64,000 bases of DNA from Streptomyces sp. A0958 (GCF_004795035.1 NZ_SSBK01000008.1:62001-126000); one strand, 5' to 3'. Shown: positions 7,809-17,500, numbered from the stretch's first letter. Program-made: numbers and translations. The notes: generated by a model not told the origin, from the sequence alone.

Positions 7809-9056
7809 TCATGGGTGGGTGGGCGCCACGTCCGGCTCATGCCGCGGTGCGGGGTCCCGCCGCCGGGGAAGCAGCAGCGGCGTGGCCAGGATGAGCAGCC
7901 CCGCGACCGTGAGGGCCGTGCGCGGACCGGTGACGTCGGCAAGCAGCCCGGCGAGCGCGGTGAGGACGGCGATGGACGCCTGCTGCCCGATCGACCAGGC
8001 CGTCAGAGTGCGGGCGATGAGATGTTTGGGGGTCTGTTCGAGCCGGTAGGTGGCGAGCACCGGGGTGTACAGGCTCATGTTGACGATGATCGCCAGCTCC
8101 ACGGCCATCACGGTGACGAGGCCGACGACGCCGGGCCGGACGAAGACCAGGCCGATCAGCCAGATGGCGCGCAGGGTGCCGACGCTCCGGAAGACCCGGT
8201 CGCGGCCGAAGCGGGCGACGACCCGGCGGGCGAGCCGTGAGCCGATGAGGCCGCCGAGGCAGGGGGCGGCGAAGGCGAGGCCGTACTGCCAGGGCGGGAA
8301 CCCGAGTTGGCGGAGCAGGAGCACGGCCAGCAGCGGCTCGGTGGCCATGATCAGACCGGCGACGAGGATCTGGTTGAGGTAGAGCGGCCGCAGAACGGGG
8401 TGGCCCATGATGTGCCGCCAGCCGCCGAGGAGCGCGCCCGCCCGGACCGGGCTCTCGCCGGCCGGTCGCGGCGCTTCCTCCCGGCCGCGGATCGCGGTGA
8501 TGCCCAGCGCGGAGAGGAGGTAGCTGAGTGCGTCGGCCACGACGGTGGTGACCGGCCCGAACAGGCCGATCGCAGCCCCGCCGAGCGGTGGCCCGACCGC
8601 GATGGAGCTCCAGTTCGTGGACTCGAACCGCGCGTTGGCGACGAGCAGGTCGTCCGGCCGGACAAGGGCCTTGAGGTACGCGCCACTGGCCGCGCCGAAC
8701 GCGATCTTCGCCGCGGCGATCACGGCCGACACCACCAGCAGCTGCCCGAACCCGAGCAGGCCGAAGGCGTACGCCACCGGGATCGACGCCATGGCCGCGA
8801 ACCGGACCAGGTCCATCCCGATCATGACCGGACGCTTGCGCCGGAACTCCACCCACGGCGCGAGCGGCACCGCGATCAACGCACCCACGGCGGGCCCCAC
8901 CGCGGACAGCGCGGACACCTCGGCGGGTCCGGCGTGCAGCACCAGTACGGCGATGAGCGGCAAGGCCCCGAACCCCAGCCCGGACCCGTACGCGCTCGCC
9001 GCGTACGCCGCCCACAGCCAGCCGAACCGTCGGCCCAGCGCTCTCCTGCCCACCAC
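7809..9056 (-). CDS. MFS transporter (EntS-like, MFS_3)
   Basis: About 415 residues with 12 predicted membrane helices. It starts GRRFGWLWAAYAASAYGSGL and has the MFS motif-A loop between TM2 and TM3 (EFRRKRPVMIGMD) and a long mid-loop (residues 195-225, REEAPRPAGESPV). It resembles the enterobactin-exporter-like MFS_3 group often seen in natural-product loci. The GTG at 9056 has GGAG 10 bases upstream; an ATG at 9098 without a visible ribosome site is the alternative. Divergent from the LysR gene at 9195. Confidence 0.8.
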   Translation of the reverse strand: MVGRRALGRRFGWLWAAYAASAYGSGLGFGALPLIAVLVLHAGPAEVSALSAVGPAVGALIAVPLAPWVEFRRKRPVMIGMDLVRFAAMASIPVAYAFGLLGFGQLLVVSAVIAAAKIAFGAASGAYLKALVRPDDLLVANARFESTNWSSIAVGPPLGGAAIGLFGPVTTVVADALSYLLSALGITAIRGREEAPRPAGESPVRAGALLGGWRHIMGHPVLRPLYLNQILVAGLIMATEPLLAVLLLRQLGFPPWQYGLAFAAPCLGGLIGSRLARRVVARFGRDRVFRSVGTLRAIWLIGLVFVRPGVVGLVTVMAVELAIIVNMSLYTPVLATYRLEQTPKHLIARTLTAWSIGQQASIAVLTALAGLLADVTGPRTALTVAGLLILATPLLLPRRRDPAPRHEPDVAPTHP

Positions 9057-9194
9057 GCGCAACGCGCTCCTCGAAGCCTCACCTGCACAAACCACCATTG
9101 ACCGAGGAGAGCTAAGTGGGCAGGAGAACAGCAGGTCAAACAACCAATACGCCGTCTGTCCACAACCATCCGTTGTTCACTAAGGTGGGTCGGC

Positions 9195-10130
9195 GTGGAC
9201 CTCCAAGCAGTACGCACCTTCGTCGCCGTCGCGGAATCGGGCCAGTTCCAGAAGGCCGCCGCCGACCTGTCGATCACCCAGCAGGCCGTCTCCAAACGCA
9301 TCGCCACGCTGGAGCACGCCCTCGGCGTGCGGCTGTTCACCCGCGCCCCCCGAGGCGCCGAACCCACCATCGACGGCCAGGCGTTCCTGCCCCACGCACG
9401 CGAGCTGCTGCGCGTCGCCGAACGTGCGCGCGCGTCCGTCCGCCCCGGCCGCCGTCCGCTGCGCGTCGACGTGATCGCCTCCCGTACCGCGCAGTCGAGC
9501 CTGATGCGGGGCTTCCACCGCGCGCACCCCGAGACCGACCTCGACGTGATGACGCTGTTCGACATCGACACGGCCGTCACCGCCATCCGCTCCGGTGCGA
9601 TCGACGCGTCCTTCCGCGCCGTCGCCGCGCCCGGCCGGCTCCTTCCCGAGGACATCGAGTCCGTCCGGGTGCTCGACGAGCCGCTTCAACTCCTCGTCGG
9701 CCCCGCCCACGTGCTGGCGAACGCCCGGTCGGTGACCCTCGCTCAGCTCGTCGGGCACCGGATCTGGATGCCGGGCATCGCCCCCGGCACCGAGTGGGGC
9801 GCCTACTACGACGACCTCGTCGCCGAGTTCGGCCTCACCATCGAGGCGACCGGCCCCAACTTCGGCTCCGACGCGCTGCTCGACACCATCGCGGACACCC
9901 CCGCCCTGGCCACCTTCATGGGCGAGCACTCCCGCCTCATCTGGCCCGCCGGCCACGGCCTGCGCCGCATCCCGGTGACCGACCCGACGCCGGTCTACCC
10001 GCACTCGCTCCTCTGGCACCGCGACAACCCCCACCCGGCGCTGACCACCCTCCGCGCCCACCTCACCGCCACCACAGCCGGCCACGACGCCGCCGGGACG
10101 TGGGTGCCGGGCTGGGCGCTCCCGCGCTGA
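9195..10130 (+). CDS. LysR-family transcriptional regulator
   Basis: A 311-residue LysR protein starting at GTG. The winged HTH is residues 1-60 (DLQAVRTFVAVAESGQFQ, ADLSITQQAVSKRIATLEHA) and the periplasmic-binding-like effector domain is 90-300 (LRVDVIASRTAQSSLMRG). It is divergent from the MFS transporter, the usual LysR/target arrangement. The inducer cannot be predicted. A FAD monooxygenase is convergent downstream. Confidence 0.85.
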   Translation: MDLQAVRTFVAVAESGQFQKAAADLSITQQAVSKRIATLEHALGVRLFTRAPRGAEPTIDGQAFLPHARELLRVAERARASVRPGRRPLRVDVIASRTAQSSLMRGFHRAHPETDLDVMTLFDIDTAVTAIRSGAIDASFRAVAAPGRLLPEDIESVRVLDEPLQLLVGPAHVLANARSVTLAQLVGHRIWMPGIAPGTEWGAYYDDLVAEFGLTIEATGPNFGSDALLDTIADTPALATFMGEHSRLIWPAGHGLRRIPVTDPTPVYPHSLLWHRDNPHPALTTLRAHLTATTAGHDAAGTWVPGWALPR

Positions 10131-10160
10131 ATGCCCCTCCCGCGCGGCCGGCCCGCCGCG

Positions 10161-11372
10161 TCACTCGGCGACGGCGCGGTCCGCGGGCCCGCGGACCGGG
10201 GCGGCGGCCTGGAGAAGGCGCTCCTCGGTGGCCGCGCGCCGGGCGTTGACGGCCAGGTGCATCGCCAGCGTCCGGACCCCGCCCAGGAAGCGGTTCGTCG
10301 GCACGAACCATTGGTGCTTCAGCCTGGCCATGCGCTGATGGGTGGTGATGAACGGCCGGAGCCGGGCCTCCCACGTGGCGAGTGCCGCGCCGAGGCTGTC
10401 GGGGTGCTCCTCAAGAGCGCGGCCCAGTTCCGCCCCGCCCCTCAGGGCGGCGGTGGTGCCCATGCCCGAGAACAGGTTCAGGCACCATGCCGCGTCACCG
10501 GCGAGCATGACCCGTCCTGAGCTCCACCGTTCCATCTTGACCTGGTGCACCGAGTCGAACAGGTAGTCGGGCGTGGTGGGCAGCGCATCCAGGACGTGCC
10601 GCACGGCGGGGTGGTCCATGTCCCCGAACACCGTGCGCAGACGCTCGGTGCGATCCCCGGTGAACTGCGCGTCGATGTCCTTGGTGCAGTAGGTCAGCAG
10701 CGCGGTGGGCGGCCGGTCCGCCAGGCCGAAGACCCACACCGCCCGCCCGGCTCGTGCGCTGATGAGACTGTCCTGCGCCCCGAAGGACGGTGCCTGCCCG
10801 GGCAGCGGAAAGGCGCAGATCATCGCGTTCCAGGTGGTCATGAAGCGCTCGTGAGGGCCGAAGACGAGCCGCCGTACGGTGGAGCGCAGCCCGTCCGCGC
10901 CGATGACCAGGTCGAAGGTTTCGCGGGAGCGGCGGCCGGTGGAGGCGTCGTTCAGCAGTACCTCCACCGCGCTGTCCCGTTCGGTGATCTCCAGCGGGGA
11001 GGTGCCGAAGCGCACCTCGATGCCGTCGTCGCCGCCCGGTCGTATCCGGTGCCACAGCGCCGCCTCGACGTCGCCCCGGACCATCGCCGTGGGGTGGCCC
11101 GGCAGGTCGAGCCAGCCCGGGGCGGGCCGGCGGTGGCCCCGGCGGTTCAGCGACCAGGTCGAGCCGGCCTCGGGACTGCGGGTGTGCAGGTGGTCCAGGC
11201 CGAGGCCGGCGGCCGCTTCCATGCCGTCGGGCATCAGGTTGATGAAGTAGCCGCCGGTACGGCGCCCGGGCGCCCGCTCGACGATCACCGGGGTCCATCC
11301 GGCCCGGCGAAGCCCGATGGCCGCGGACATGCCCGCGATGCCTAGGCCCACGATCAACGCACGTTTCTGCAT
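10161..11372 (-). CDS. FAD-dependent monooxygenase
   Basis: A 403-residue group-A flavoprotein monooxygenase. GLGIAG (residues 9-14) is the ADP-binding fingerprint, IGADGLRSTVRRL near 160 the DG motif, and VMLAGDAAWCLNLFSGMG near 290 the GD motif. FAD- and NAD(P)H-dependent aromatic hydroxylation or related oxidation is expected. The second fingerprint has W-C in place of the usual H-x-x-P residues. The ATG at 11372 is the first codon of the Rossmann strand. It lies 40 bp downstream of the MDR oxidoreductase on the same strand, probably one operon under the MarR protein at 12430. Confidence 0.85.
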   Translation of the reverse strand: MQKRALIVGLGIAGMSAAIGLRRAGWTPVIVERAPGRRTGGYFINLMPDGMEAAAGLGLDHLHTRSPEAGSTWSLNRRGHRRPAPGWLDLPGHPTAMVRGDVEAALWHRIRPGGDDGIEVRFGTSPLEITERDSAVEVLLNDASTGRRSRETFDLVIGADGLRSTVRRLVFGPHERFMTTWNAMICAFPLPGQAPSFGAQDSLISARAGRAVWVFGLADRPPTALLTYCTKDIDAQFTGDRTERLRTVFGDMDHPAVRHVLDALPTTPDYLFDSVHQVKMERWSSGRVMLAGDAAWCLNLFSGMGTTAALRGGAELGRALEEHPDSLGAALATWEARLRPFITTHQRMARLKHQWFVPTNRFLGGVRTLAMHLAVNARRAATEERLLQAAAPVRGPADRAVAE

Positions 11373-11412
11373 GACACGTTCCTTGCTCGGGCCGGATGCC
11401 CGCTGAGGGGGA

Positions 11413-12342
11413 CTACGGGACGAAGACGAGGCGCTCGTCGGTCCGGTGGTCGTTCCACGCCTGCGCGATTGCGGCCTGCGGCACGGCCCGTGCCCGGACA
11501 TCGATGGCACCCTCGGCCACCGCCGCTGCCAGCTCCGGCAGTTCGGCGATGAAGTCGCGGGAGGAGACCGATCCGATGCCGCTGCCCACGATCTGCAGTC
11601 GGGCCGCACGCAGCGCCGCGGACGGGATCGGAGCGGACGCGCCCGCCATGGAGCCGATCTGCACCCAGGTCAGCGGCGCGGAGCGGTCGGCGCGCGCGGT
11701 GAGGAGGGGAAGCATGGCGCCTGCGGCGGGCTCGCCCCACACGAAGTCGAGGACGACGTCGACGTCGGCCGCGGCGGCGATCTCGTCGAAGGTGAGCACG
11801 CGGTCCGCGCCGAGTGCGGGCAGCGCCTTCAGCCGGGTGGTGTCGCGGCCGGCGGCGAAGACCTGGGCGGCGCCGAACCGCTTGGCGACCTGGATGGCCA
11901 TGCGTCCGGCGCTGCCGGTGGCGCCGAGGATGAGGACGCGCTGCCCCTCGCGGAAGTCGATGCGGCGGCGCAGCGCGACCCAGGAGGACATGCCCGGGTT
12001 CATCGCGGCGGCGATCCGGACCGGGTCCACGGTGTCGGGCAGGACGACGCTGCGGCGTACGTCGATCACGGTGCGCTCGGCGAAGGTGCCCAGGTTCGTG
12101 TCGTCCAGGACCGCGTAACGCAGGCGTCCCGAGGGGTCGCGTACGACACCGTCGACGCCGGGCACGATCGGGAAGACGCCGGTCGCCGAGTAATGGGTGC
12201 CGTCCGCCTTCGCCCGCGTGAGGTGGTGCAGGCCCGCCGCGAGGACGTCCACGACCATCTCGTGCTCGCCCTGCGCCACGGGTTCGGGGTGCTCGGCGTA
12301 GGCGGGCGGGGTGCCGTACGCCGTGATGACTGCTGCATGCAT
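11413..12342 (-). CDS. MDR-type NADPH:quinone oxidoreductase/alcohol dehydrogenase
   Basis: A 309-residue medium-chain dehydrogenase without zinc ligands. The cofactor motif is ILGATGSAGRMAIQVAKRFG near residue 140, followed by VFAAGRD. This matches quinone-oxidoreductase-like members that reduce enones or quinones with NADPH. The start MHAAVITAYG has AGGGAG 6 bases upstream. Divergent from a MarR gene with two TTGG/CCAA dyads between them, suggesting a redox- or quinone-responsive unit together with the FAD monooxygenase. Confidence 0.85.
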   Translation of the reverse strand: MHAAVITAYGTPPAYAEHPEPVAQGEHEMVVDVLAAGLHHLTRAKADGTHYSATGVFPIVPGVDGVVRDPSGRLRYAVLDDTNLGTFAERTVIDVRRSVVLPDTVDPVRIAAAMNPGMSSWVALRRRIDFREGQRVLILGATGSAGRMAIQVAKRFGAAQVFAAGRDTTRLKALPALGADRVLTFDEIAAAADVDVVLDFVWGEPAAGAMLPLLTARADRSAPLTWVQIGSMAGASAPIPSAALRAARLQIVGSGIGSVSSRDFIAELPELAAAVAEGAIDVRARAVPQAAIAQAWNDHRTDERLVFVP

Positions 12343-12361
12343 GAGGAACTCCCTGGCTGGT

Positions 12362-12410
12362 TTGGTTTGCATTACCAATCAACACCAGAGTTGTTTGTAA
12401 TGCCAACAAT
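12362..12410. promoter_or_regulatory. MarR operator region, two related dyads
   Basis: Two imperfect palindromes, TTGGTTTGCATTACCAA (12362-12378) and a 19-bp one beginning TTGTTTGTAATG (about 12391-12409), contain GCATTAC in opposite orientations. They fill the gap between the divergent oxidoreductase and MarR genes. Confidence 0.55.
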
Positions 12411-12429
12411 GTCAAGTAGGGTGAGGGGC

Positions 12430-12882
12430 ATGGCCCCCGACGACTCCACCGACGCCATGCTGGACGGCCTGGTCCGCAGCGCCTTCCAGATCATGGGCGT
12501 ACTCACCCGCATCGGCGCCGAGCACGACCTCTCCCTCACCCAGCTGCGCGTGCTCGGCATCGTGCGCGACCGGCAGCCCCGCATGAGCGACCTGGCGGCT
12601 TTCCTCGGCCTGGACAAGTCGACCCTGTCCGGCCTCATCGCCCGGGCCGAACGCCGTGGCCTGCTGGCACGCGGCGCCAGCCCCGAGGACAAGCGCGCCG
12701 TGATCGTCCTGATCACCGACGCGGGACGCGAACTCACCGAGCGGCTGAACGAGGAAGTGCGTGACGCCCTGGCACCGGCCACCGGCCGGCTCGAACCGCA
12801 CCAACGCCACCAGCTCGCGCAGCTCCTGGAGCCCGTCCTCTCCCCGCCCCTGCCGCCCGCGCCCCGGCGCCACGCTCACTGA
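12430..12882 (+). CDS. MarR-family regulator
   Basis: A 150-residue winged-helix MarR protein: LSLTQLRVLGIVRDRQPRMS, the recognition helix LGLDKSTLSGLIARAERRGL, then the wing ASPEDKRAVIVLITDAGREL. No redox cysteine is visible, so direct thiol sensing is unlikely. Divergent from the MDR oxidoreductase/FAD monooxygenase pair, which it probably represses. The ATG at 12430 follows GAGGGG; an in-frame GTG lies 9 bases upstream. Confidence 0.85.
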   Translation: MAPDDSTDAMLDGLVRSAFQIMGVLTRIGAEHDLSLTQLRVLGIVRDRQPRMSDLAAFLGLDKSTLSGLIARAERRGLLARGASPEDKRAVIVLITDAGRELTERLNEEVRDALAPATGRLEPHQRHQLAQLLEPVLSPPLPPAPRRHAH

Positions 12883-12996
12883 GCGGACGAGTTCACCGCC
12901 GCCGGGCCGGGGCCGGGCCGGAGCCGTACGCCACGCGCTCCCGGGCAGCGGGCCGTGGGTGGCCACCGGAACGCGGCACCTGACGCACCGGCCCCG

Positions 12997-13572
12997 TCAC
13001 AGGGGGCCGGTCACGGCGGTGCGGGCCGGGTGCCGGGGGCCGAGGAAGACCACGATGCCGGTGCCGTCGGCGGCGGGCCGAGCGGCCTGGACCCAGCCCA
13101 GATGCCGGTAGAAGCCGATCGCGTCACGGGCCCGGGCGGAGGTCAGCAGCCAGCACCGGCCCTCGGGGGCATTCGTGGTGACCGCGTCCAGGAGGGCCGC
13201 GCCCACTCCCTGCCCGCGGGCCGCCGTGGCGAGGGCCAGCTCGTCGACCTGGCGGCTCCCGCACAGCCATTCCGCCGTACGGTCGGTCCCGAGGGCTGCC
13301 GCGACCCGGGGGTAGGAGCGGTCGGCGGGGAACGGCGTGGGCGTGGTCCAGGCGGTGGCCAGCCCGACCGGGCGGCCGTCCTGGAACGCGCCGGCCGCCG
13401 AGAAGCCGTACCGGGTGGCATCGCCGGCCAGCCGGCGGATGAATCCGTCCGCCGCCGGGGCGTCCTCGAACCAGGGCGGCCCCGCGAACGCCTCCGCGTA
13501 CACGCGGCGCACGTCATCCTGCCGGGCGAGGAGTTCGGCGCCGGACAGGCGGCGTATCACCGCGCCGCTCAT
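12997..13572 (-). CDS. GNAT-family N-acetyltransferase
   Basis: A 191-residue GNAT protein. The acetyl-CoA pyrophosphate loop is [16 protein letters not shown] near residue 118, followed by the C-terminal GFYRHLGW segment. Start and TsaD stop overlap as ATGA, so it is translationally coupled to TsaD. RimI-type enzymes usually sit beside tsaB/tsaD in bacteria, but this protein is longer and divergent in its N-terminal 60 residues ([20 protein letters not shown]), so ribosomal-protein acetylation is not assured. Confidence 0.8.
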   Translation of the reverse strand: MSGAVIRRLSGAELLARQDDVRRVYAEAFAGPPWFEDAPAADGFIRRLAGDATRYGFSAAGAFQDGRPVGLATAWTTPTPFPADRSYPRVAAALGTDRTAEWLCGSRQVDELALATAARGQGVGAALLDAVTTNAPEGRCWLLTSARARDAIGFYRHLGWVQAARPAADGTGIVVFLGPRHPARTAVTGPL

Positions 13573-14657
13573 GCGGCGGCCCGCGCGGACGCGGTGACCG
13601 GGTGCAGGGCGGCGTACTCCAGTGGCGCCGACGGGTCGATGGACACGTTCAGCTGCGCCGGGTCGGCGCCGGCCCGGACGAGGAGGTCGCCGACGGCGGC
13701 GATCATCGCCCCGTTGTCGGTGCACAGGGTCAGGGGCGGCACCCGCAGTTCGACCCCTGCGGCCGCGCACCGCTCCTCGGCCAGGGCCCTGACCCGGGAG
13801 TTCGCCGCGACACCGCCGACCACGACCAGGGTGTGGACCTCGTACTGGCGGCAGGCGGCCAGCGCCTTGCGCGTCAGGACGTCCGCGACGGCCTCCTGGA
13901 GCGAGGCGGCGCCGTCGGCCAGCGGGATGTCCTCGCCCTGCCGGCGGTGCTGCTCGGCCCAGCGGGCGGCGGCCGTCTTCAGCCCGGAGAAGGAGAACGC
14001 GTACGGGTCGTCCTTCGCCCCCATGAGCGGACGCGGAAAGGCGACGGCGCGGGGGTCGCCCTCACGGGCGGCGCGGTCGATGGCCGGTCCACCCGGATAG
14101 GGGAGGCCGAAGACACGGGCCGCCTTGTCGAAGCACTCGCCCGCGGCGTCGTCCACGGTGTCGCCCAGGTGCAGGATCGGATCGCGCACGAGGTCGCGCA
14201 CCAGCAGCAGCGAGGTGTGGCCGCCCGAGACGATGAGCACCATGCACGGGTCGGGCAGCGGCCCGTGCTCCAGGGTGTCGGCGGCCACGTGCCCGGCCAG
14301 ATGGTGCACCCCGTACAGCGGTACCCCCGCCGCGTAGGCCAGGGCCTTCGCGCCGGCCAGCCCGACCTGGAGGGCGCCGGACAGACCGGGCCCGGTGGTC
14401 ACCGCGACGGCGTCGAGATCCCGCAGGCCGAGCCCGGCCCGGCCAAGGGCCTCCCTGACGACGGGGGCGAACGCCTGGAGGTGGGCGCGGGCGGCGATCT
14501 CCGGGACCACACCGCCGAACCGGGCGTGCTCGTCCATGCTCGACGCCACGACGTGCGCGAGCAGCCGGCCGCCCGACACGATCCCGGCTCCTGTCTCGTC
14601 ACACGACGATTCGATACCCAGCACCACCGGCAGCCCCACGACACCCACCCCTCGCAC
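13569..14657 (-). CDS. tsaD: TsaD-family tRNA threonylcarbamoyltransferase (likely paralogue)
   Basis: About 360 residues of the Kae1/TsaD ASKHA fold. Visible motifs: [11 protein letters not shown] at the start, the metal ligands in HHLAGH near 117-122, [11 protein letters not shown] near 142, [28 protein letters not shown], and the aspartate in LCTDNGAM. All catalytic residues are kept, so transfer of threonylcarbamoyl to A37 of ANN-decoding tRNAs is plausible. The sequence differs from the usual Streptomyces TsaD as I remember it, and no tsaB/tsaE neighbours are present, suggesting a second copy. GTG at 14639 with GAGGGG upstream is an alternative start. The promoter region holds an AT-rich dyad near 14667-14690. 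Confidence 0.8.
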   Translation of the reverse strand: MRGVGVVGLPVVLGIESSCDETGAGIVSGGRLLAHVVASSMDEHARFGGVVPEIAARAHLQAFAPVVREALGRAGLGLRDLDAVAVTTGPGLSGALQVGLAGAKALAYAAGVPLYGVHHLAGHVAADTLEHGPLPDPCMVLIVSGGHTSLLLVRDLVRDPILHLGDTVDDAAGECFDKAARVFGLPYPGGPAIDRAAREGDPRAVAFPRPLMGAKDDPYAFSFSGLKTAAARWAEQHRRQGEDIPLADGAASLQEAVADVLTRKALAACRQYEVHTLVVVGGVAANSRVRALAEERCAAAGVELRVPPLTLCTDNGAMIAAVGDLLVRAGADPAQLNVSIDPSAPLEYAALHPVTASARAAA

Positions 14658-14752
14658 ATCGTTCGTTACTGCAAACTATATGCAATAAGGTGCCGCCGCA
14701 GGGAGCCGACCGATCCGCCGCTTCCCGGGCACCGCCGGCCCGTACGAGCCCT

Positions 14753-15715
14753 TCAGCTCCCCGGTGAGGCCGCCTTGCCGGGAAGGCGGCCCTCCCTCTG
14801 CGGCGCGGGTCGGCGCTGCGATCCGGATTCCGCCGCGGACAACCTCTCCGGTGCCATGTCCTGCGTGACGCCCATCTCCTGGGTTCCTACGACGGACAGC
14901 AGTTCCAGCTGCTCGGCTCCCTGGCTTCCGGGCGGAGCGGTGAACCACAGCAGGCGTTGGCGTCCGTCCTCGCTGAGGAGGTTGTAGCAATCGAGTTCGA
15001 TGACGCCGAGCATGGGGTGGACGATCCTCTTGTGGTCCATGCGGCGCACCGCGACGTCGTGGGTGTCCCAGAGGGCTGCGAACTCCTGGCTGCGGCGGCG
15101 TAGCACGGCGACCATCTTCGTGACCTCCGCGTCCCGGCCACGCCGGGCGGCCGCTGCCTGGAGGTCGGCCACGAACACCCGGGAGTGCTGCGGGTGGTCC
15201 TCGGGCGGGTAGATCTCGCGGGCCCGCGGGTCGGTGAACCAGCGGTACACGAAGCTCGCCGACGGGCCGCGGTGTGCCGGGGACTTACCGAGCAGGGTCA
15301 GGGCCAGGTCGTTCTCCACCAGGGTTTCGTGCAGGTCGGTGATGACGCGCGCGGGAGTGTTGGACAGCCGGTCCAGAAGTCCGAGGAGCGCGGGCTGCAC
15401 GTGTGCCGATGGTCCGTGCACGGACGGCGGGATCGGCCGTTCGGCCAGGTAGAACAGGTGGTCGCGCTCGTCGCCGTTCAGGCGCAGGGCCCGGGCGAGG
15501 GCGGCCAGGGTCTGGGCCGACGGCTGCACCCCGTTCTTCGTGCTGCCGCGTTCCAGCTCGGTGTAGTAGTCGGCCGACAGCCCTGCCAGCTGGGCGACCT
15601 CCTCGCGGCGCAGCCCGGGGACGCGCCGGCGCGGGCCTTGGGGGAGACCGACCTCGGCGGGACGGATGCGGTCACGGCGTGTCCTGAGGAAGGCGCCGAG
15701 TTCTGGAAGGTTCAC
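14753..15715 (-). CDS. XRE-family regulator with MmyB-type ligand domain
   Basis: About 320 residues. The N-terminal HTH (residues 1-75: LGAFLRTRRDRIRPAEVGLP, RREEVAQLAGLSADYYTELE) is followed by a PAS-like MmyB ligand-binding domain (110-270: ALLGLLDRLSNTPARVITDL, WFTAPPGS near 270). These regulators often control an adjacent divergent short-chain dehydrogenase; here an SDR starts at 15874 on the other strand, so that gene is the likely target. The GTG at 15715 directly follows GGAGGG, unusually close; the true start could lie slightly further upstream. Confidence 0.8.
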   Translation of the reverse strand: MNLPELGAFLRTRRDRIRPAEVGLPQGPRRRVPGLRREEVAQLAGLSADYYTELERGSTKNGVQPSAQTLAALARALRLNGDERDHLFYLAERPIPPSVHGPSAHVQPALLGLLDRLSNTPARVITDLHETLVENDLALTLLGKSPAHRGPSASFVYRWFTDPRAREIYPPEDHPQHSRVFVADLQAAAARRGRDAEVTKMVAVLRRRSQEFAALWDTHDVAVRRMDHKRIVHPMLGVIELDCYNLLSEDGRQRLLWFTAPPGSQGAEQLELLSVVGTQEMGVTQDMAPERLSAAESGSQRRPAPQREGRLPGKAASPGS

Positions 15716-15873
15716 CCCTCCATGGTCGCTCGTACGCCGGAGCGCAGCCAGGGGGTGGCATCCCCTGGGTGGACGCAGCCCTGGCTGGGGACGGGGGGCC
15801 GGTGGATCGTGGAGGACGCAGCAGGGCAACGGCAAGGCCGCGGCCCCACCCCCACCCATCACAGGAGTCAGCC

Positions 15874-16656
15874 ATGCCCATCCCCACTTCCCTCGAAGGG
15901 ACCGCTGCCTCGGCCCAGCCCTCCGCCTCACCCCGTGTCGCGATCGTCACCGGCGGCTCGCGCGGCATCGGCCGCCGGACCGTCAGCCGGCTGGCCGCCG
16001 ACGGGTACGCCGTCGTGGTCGGCTACGCCGGCAACCGGGGCGAGGCCGAGGCAGCCGTGAAGGAGGCCGTCACCAGCGGCGGCCGGGCGATCGCGGTACG
16101 CGCCGACGTAGCCGACGAACACGCGGTCTCGGCCCTGTTCGACACGGCCGAAGCGGAGTTCGGCGGGGTCGACGTCGTCGTGCACGCGGCCGGGCGGATG
16201 CACCTGGCACCGATCGCCGAGCTGGACCTGTCCGTCCTGGACGACCTGCACCGCACCAACATCCGCGGCACGTTCGTCGTCGTCCAGCAGGCCGCCCGCC
16301 GGGTGCGCCCCGGCGGTGCGATCGTGACGTTCTCCACGTCCGTGGTGGGGCTCGCCTTCCCGGGCTACGGCGCGTACGCCGCCGGCAAGGGCGCGGTCGA
16401 GGCGCTGACGCTGATCCTGGCCCGGGAGCTGCGGGGCCGGGACGTCACCGCCAACGCCGTCGCGCCCGGCCCCACGGCCACCGACCTGTTCCTGGACGGC
16501 AAGGACGAGGAGACCATCGCCCGCCTGGCCGCCCAGCCTCCGCTGGAGCGCCTCGGTACCCCGGCCGACATCGCCGAGGTCGTGGCGTTCCTGGCCGCAC
16601 CGGCCGGCCACTGGATCAACGGACAGGTCGTCCGCGCCAACGGCGGAATCATCTGA
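15874..16656 (+). CDS. Short-chain dehydrogenase/reductase
   Basis: A 260-residue classical SDR. TGGSRGIG near residue 27 binds NAD(P); HAAGR replaces NNAG near 107; serines in FSTSVVG near 155 and YAAGK near 169-173 supply the catalytic Ser/Tyr/Lys. The C-terminal WINGQVVRANGGII is typical. AGGAG lies 6 bases before the ATG. Divergent from the XRE/MmyB regulator, a pairing common in Streptomyces. Substrate unknown. Confidence 0.85.
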   Translation: MPIPTSLEGTAASAQPSASPRVAIVTGGSRGIGRRTVSRLAADGYAVVVGYAGNRGEAEAAVKEAVTSGGRAIAVRADVADEHAVSALFDTAEAEFGGVDVVVHAAGRMHLAPIAELDLSVLDDLHRTNIRGTFVVVQQAARRVRPGGAIVTFSTSVVGLAFPGYGAYAAGKGAVEALTLILARELRGRDVTANAVAPGPTATDLFLDGKDEETIARLAAQPPLERLGTPADIAEVVAFLAAPAGHWINGQVVRANGGII

Positions 16657-16692
16657 ACCGCCCGCGGCCACTCCAGCGATCAACGAAAGGGC

Positions 16693-16920
16693 CGGCCCTA
16701 CCGTGAAGCGCTCGTCCCTTCGGACGCCGATGTGGCCGAGGTCGCTGAAGCTGTCGCGCGCCCGGTCGCCATGGAGCAAGGCACCCGGCCCCTGCGCACC
16801 CGCATAGACCCCAGCCGGGACGGCAGCGAAGTCGTCTCCGCGGTCGCCGACCGCGTCCGCGCCGACTTCTTCCGCCGCATCGGACTGGTCAGCCTGCTCA
16901 CCGCAGGCGGCTCCCTGTAA
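16693..16920 (+). pseudogene. C-terminal remnant of an SDR-type oxidoreductase
   Basis: In the frame ending at 16920 the sequence reads RPYREALVPSDADVAEVAEA, then RPLRTRIDPSRDGSEVV and VRADFFRRIGL. This matches the C-terminal 65 residues of a group of NAD(P)-dependent SDRs. There is no start, Rossmann strand or catalytic tyrosine, so only the 3' end of a gene remains. Confidence 0.5.
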
Positions 16921-16949
16921 CGCCCCACTGAGAAAAGGAACGACCAGCC

Positions 16950-17183
16950 ATGCCTTTCGCGAACTTCAAGGTCCCGGAGAAGACCCTCACCCCGAAGCAG
17001 AAGGAGGAGATCGTCACCCGCACCACCGAGCTGTACGTCGAGCTCTACGGCGAGCGCGCCCGCAACAACACCATGGTGCTGGTCGAAGAGGTCGCCGACG
17101 GCGGCTGGGGCATCTCCGGCAACGTGCTGACCCTCGCCATGCTCGGCGAGGCGGCACCGACAGACACCAGCAGCGGCGCCTGA
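16950..17183 (+). CDS. 4-oxalocrotonate tautomerase-family protein
   Basis: A 77-residue tautomerase-superfamily subunit with the diagnostic proline immediately after the initiator methionine (MPFANFKVPE); that proline acts as the catalytic base after Met removal. The helix KQKEEIVTRTTELYVELYGE and strand NTMVLVEEV fit the family, as does the size. A member of unknown substrate, keto-enol isomerisation expected. It follows the SDR remnant and may once have formed an operon with it. Confidence 0.75.
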   Translation: MPFANFKVPEKTLTPKQKEEIVTRTTELYVELYGERARNNTMVLVEEVADGGWGISGNVLTLAMLGEAAPTDTSSGA

Positions 17184-17394
17184 CCGCACCCACCGGCCGT
17201 CATCCGGCCAGGACAGCACCGTCAACTACCCGGCCCTGAAGGGCCAGGCTTGGAGGTAGAGCCCGACTGGCTGCCGGGTGGGCTCCTCCGTCCAGCACCC
17301 TAAGCGGGCCCAGGGGCGCGTGACTCCGCCCCGGGGAAGACGACTGCCACTTCCTGTGAATCCGGGCCAGGCGGAGTGCGTCATCGGCGCCGAC

Positions 17395-17500
17395 CACACC
17401 GGGATGCGTGCAACCGCGTCACCAGGACGAGAGGCAGGGCGATTTCGGGGACGTTGAGGCAGAAGACGTAGACCACGTTGGCAGCCAGCAGCGCGCGCAT
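17395..17500 (-). pseudogene. MFS transporter fragment
   Basis: The reverse strand reads MRALLAANVVYVFCLNVPEI then ALPLVLVTRLHAS, one or two membrane helices resembling an internal part of an MFS protein, then loses similarity. The rest of 17184-17991 has only weak protein-like stretches (for example VTFLPSVFGRPYLVMVH on the forward strand near 17644, perhaps an ArsR-type remnant) and no intact gene. Confidence 0.35.
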
